A model generated the notes under the pieces. It made no database searches and was not told the origin of the DNA. It worked only from the letters and a program-made list of their open reading frames with translations. DNA of 64,000 nucleotides from DATIXJ01 sp963714795 (GTDB taxonomy: Bacteria > Bacteroidota > Ignavibacteria > UBA10030 > SZUA-254): assembly GCA_963714795.1 (NCBI GenBank), contig CAVQPS010000009.1:434001-498000 (forward strand). Direction: 5' to 3'. Positions 62,984-64,000 of this stretch are shown piece by piece. Positions within the stretch are counted from its first letter, which is position 1. Each line of letters opens with the position of its first letter. The position numbers were made by a program, and so were the translations under genes.

Positions 62984-63685
62984 ATGCGCATCGCAATTAT
63001 TTCCGATATACATTCCAACATTGAGGCACTGCAGCAGGCTGCTGCAATCCTCAAGAATAAACGGGTCGATGAGATCATCTGCCTCGGCGACATTATTGGA
63101 TACGGCGCAAGCCCGAACGAGTGTATCTCCCTGATCCGCGAAATGACGCCGCATATCCTTCTCGGCAATCATGATGAAGCGGCGATCGATCTGGAAAAAG
63201 CGGAATACTTCAATCCCTATGCGCGCATTGCCGCCGAATGGACACACGACCAGCTGACACCGGATCATCAGGATTTCGTTCGGTCTCTCCCATTCAAAAT
63301 TGTCCGGGAGAATCTCCTCTTCGTTCATGCTTCGCCGTACGAACCGCAGGAATGGCATTATATTATAACTCCAGCCGATGCCCAATTCAACTTTGCATAT
63401 TTCCCGGAACCGATTTGCTTTGTCGGACATTCACATGTGGCCGGGATTTTTTGTGAAGACATCTGGGCACGGGAAGTTGTGCGGGGAAAAAAATTTATCG
63501 TTAATGTCGGCAGTATCGGCCAGCCGCGCGACAACGATTGGCGCCTCAGTTTAGGAATTTTCGATACGCTGGCGTGGACATACGAAAATATCCGGTCGGA
63601 ATACGATGTTCAATCTGCCGCTGCAAAAATCCGCAAAGCCGGTCTTCCAAAACCTCTTGCCGAAAGAATTCTCGTCGGAAGATAA
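62984..63685 (+). CDS. metallophosphoesterase, YfcE/MJ0936-like
   Basis: A 233-residue calcineurin-like phosphoesterase. Start ATG 62984 (MRIAIISDIHSNIEALQQA) is chosen because it yields the full motif I DxH; the longer frame adds nothing conserved. Motifs: GDIIGYG (GDxxxxG), LLGNHDEA (GNHD), FVHASPYEPQEW, CFVGHSHVAGIF (GHxH) and VNVGSIGQPRD. Likely hydrolyses phosphodiesters or phosphomonoesters of small molecules; substrate unknown. A TTGTAA-16-TACATT site places the predicted transcript start only a few bases before the ATG. Confidence 0.9.
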   Translation: MRIAIISDIHSNIEALQQAAAILKNKRVDEIICLGDIIGYGASPNECISLIREMTPHILLGNHDEAAIDLEKAEYFNPYARIAAEWTHDQLTPDHQDFVRSLPFKIVRENLLFVHASPYEPQEWHYIITPADAQFNFAYFPEPICFVGHSHVAGIFCEDIWAREVVRGKKFIVNVGSIGQPRDNDWRLSLGIFDTLAWTYENIRSEYDVQSAAAKIRKAGLPKPLAERILVGR

Positions 63686-63713
63686 AATACCCTGTTCGAA
63701 CAAAAATAAAGAA

Positions 63714-63740
63714 CCCGCCTGCACATGACGCACAGGCGGG
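63714..63740 (-). terminator. terminator between the phosphoesterase and the last gene
   Basis: CCCGCCTG (63714-63721) pairs with CAGGCGGG (63733-63740). On the minus strand it is followed by a T-rich tract, so it terminates the minus-strand gene at the window end; the plus-strand side is less T-rich. Confidence 0.7.
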
Positions 63741-63760
63741 CTGAAGTATTTGACGTTCGG

Positions 63761-64000
63761 TTATCGCAACGTCATATATGGTGCACCCCAGATTTCGTTT
63801 GAGTATGGGGAACTGTTATCATAAATTGTTCCGTACGACAACACGTCGACCATAACATTAAACCGTTCTTCCAACAGTCCCCACGACGGGAAATGTGTGG
63901 TAAGAGTCCGGCTATACACACGCGTATAGTTTCCGGTTGTTCCCGTTACCGAAACCAAATTCATTTTCGCTCTTCCAAATCCGGGATGACGAGGATCGCC
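63761..64000 (-). CDS. C-terminal part of a secreted/surface protein (cut by window end)
   Basis: An open frame on the minus strand runs to the window edge (GDPRHPGFGRAK, then NLVSVTGTTGNYTRVYSRTL) and ends at 63761 after 79 codons. The sequence is Thr/Ser/Tyr-rich with beta character (TTHFPSWGLLEERFNVMVDV), like the C-terminal end of an exported surface protein. The 12 codons before the internal Met make the frame look like a continuing gene, so the internal ATG at 63964 is probably not the start. Not assigned to a family. Confidence 0.6.
   Translation of the reverse strand, partial: GDPRHPGFGRAKMNLVSVTGTTGNYTRVYSRTLTTHFPSWGLLEERFNVMVDVLSYGTIYDNSSPYSNEIWGAPYMTLR

Noticed and set aside
1..64000. 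tRNA genes and CRISPR arrays
   Set aside because: No cloverleaf-like T-loop (GGTTCGAATCC) or regularly spaced direct repeats were seen, though no scanning program was run.

Overview
This 64 kb window is chromosomal DNA (GC roughly 48 percent by eye) from a member of the Bacteroidota/Chlorobi/Ignavibacteria branch of the FCB group. The evidence is a PorV/PorQ-type outer membrane protein, a Bacteroidota-style omega subunit, several secreted beta-barrel proteins, the gene order gmk-rpoZ-coaBC, and conserved secreted proteins of this lineage. The exact phylum is an inference; an Ignavibacteria or Kapabacteria-like organism fits best. A plant-type acyl-ACP desaturase, a persulfide-dioxygenase-like protein and a histidine-degradation pathway suggest a heterotroph that meets oxygen.

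Layout: 0-6 kb holds the gpmA tail, trpF-like, tag, a secreted protein, sixA, an ArsC-like reductase, an outer membrane protein and an NFACT/RqcH protein. 6-12.2 kb is a plus-strand housekeeping run (yicC-gmk-rpoZ-coaBC-udg-dnaB-DUF1460) behind a sigma70-like promoter. 12.2-19 kb is mostly minus strand: a GNAT enzyme, an unrecognised two-gene module (zinc ribbon plus helical repeat/SHOCT), a DUF5700 protease-like protein, hutU and an adenosine-specific kinase. 19-24.7 kb holds an S9 peptidase, dnaX, a PorV-like protein and a lipoprotein. 24.6-31.2 kb is a minus-strand signalling and surface cassette (CHASE2 cyclase, barrel protein, FecR protein, secreted Ig-like protein). 31.3-35.5 kb is rseP-dxr and a GyrI-like/ada pair. 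36.4-39.4 kb is hutI-ftcD-fchA. 39.4-48.9 kb is rsmE, a BamA-like protein and the lipid operon DUF177-rpmF-plsX-fabH-fabD-fabG-acpP-fabF-rnc-CoA-binding. 49-50 kb has two cold-shock genes behind a long structured leader. 50-52.5 kb is a priA broken by frameshifts. 52.7-55.3 kb is a decayed restriction-modification island. 55.5-64 kb has an acyl-ACP desaturase, a DEAD-box helicase, a CxxCH lipoprotein, an MBL/rhodanese protein, a TPR protein, a conserved secreted protein, a phosphoesterase and the end of a secreted protein.

Functional links: hutU (16.7 kb) and hutI-ftcD-fchA (36.4 kb) together give most of a formimino-transfer route of histidine breakdown; hutH is not here. The fab/plsX operon and the desaturase cover fatty-acid initiation, elongation and unsaturation. 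dnaB, dnaX and priA belong to replication.

Five apparent frameshifts in otherwise well-conserved genes (yicC, the cyclase tail, priA three times) are the main quality issue. They may be indel errors in the assembly or real lesions. The R-M island, by contrast, shows catalytic-motif substitutions as well as frameshifts, so it looks like true decay. The most promising unexplained items are the roughly 350-nt leader of the first cold-shock gene, the zinc-ribbon/SHOCT gene pair and the CHASE2-FecR surface cassette.
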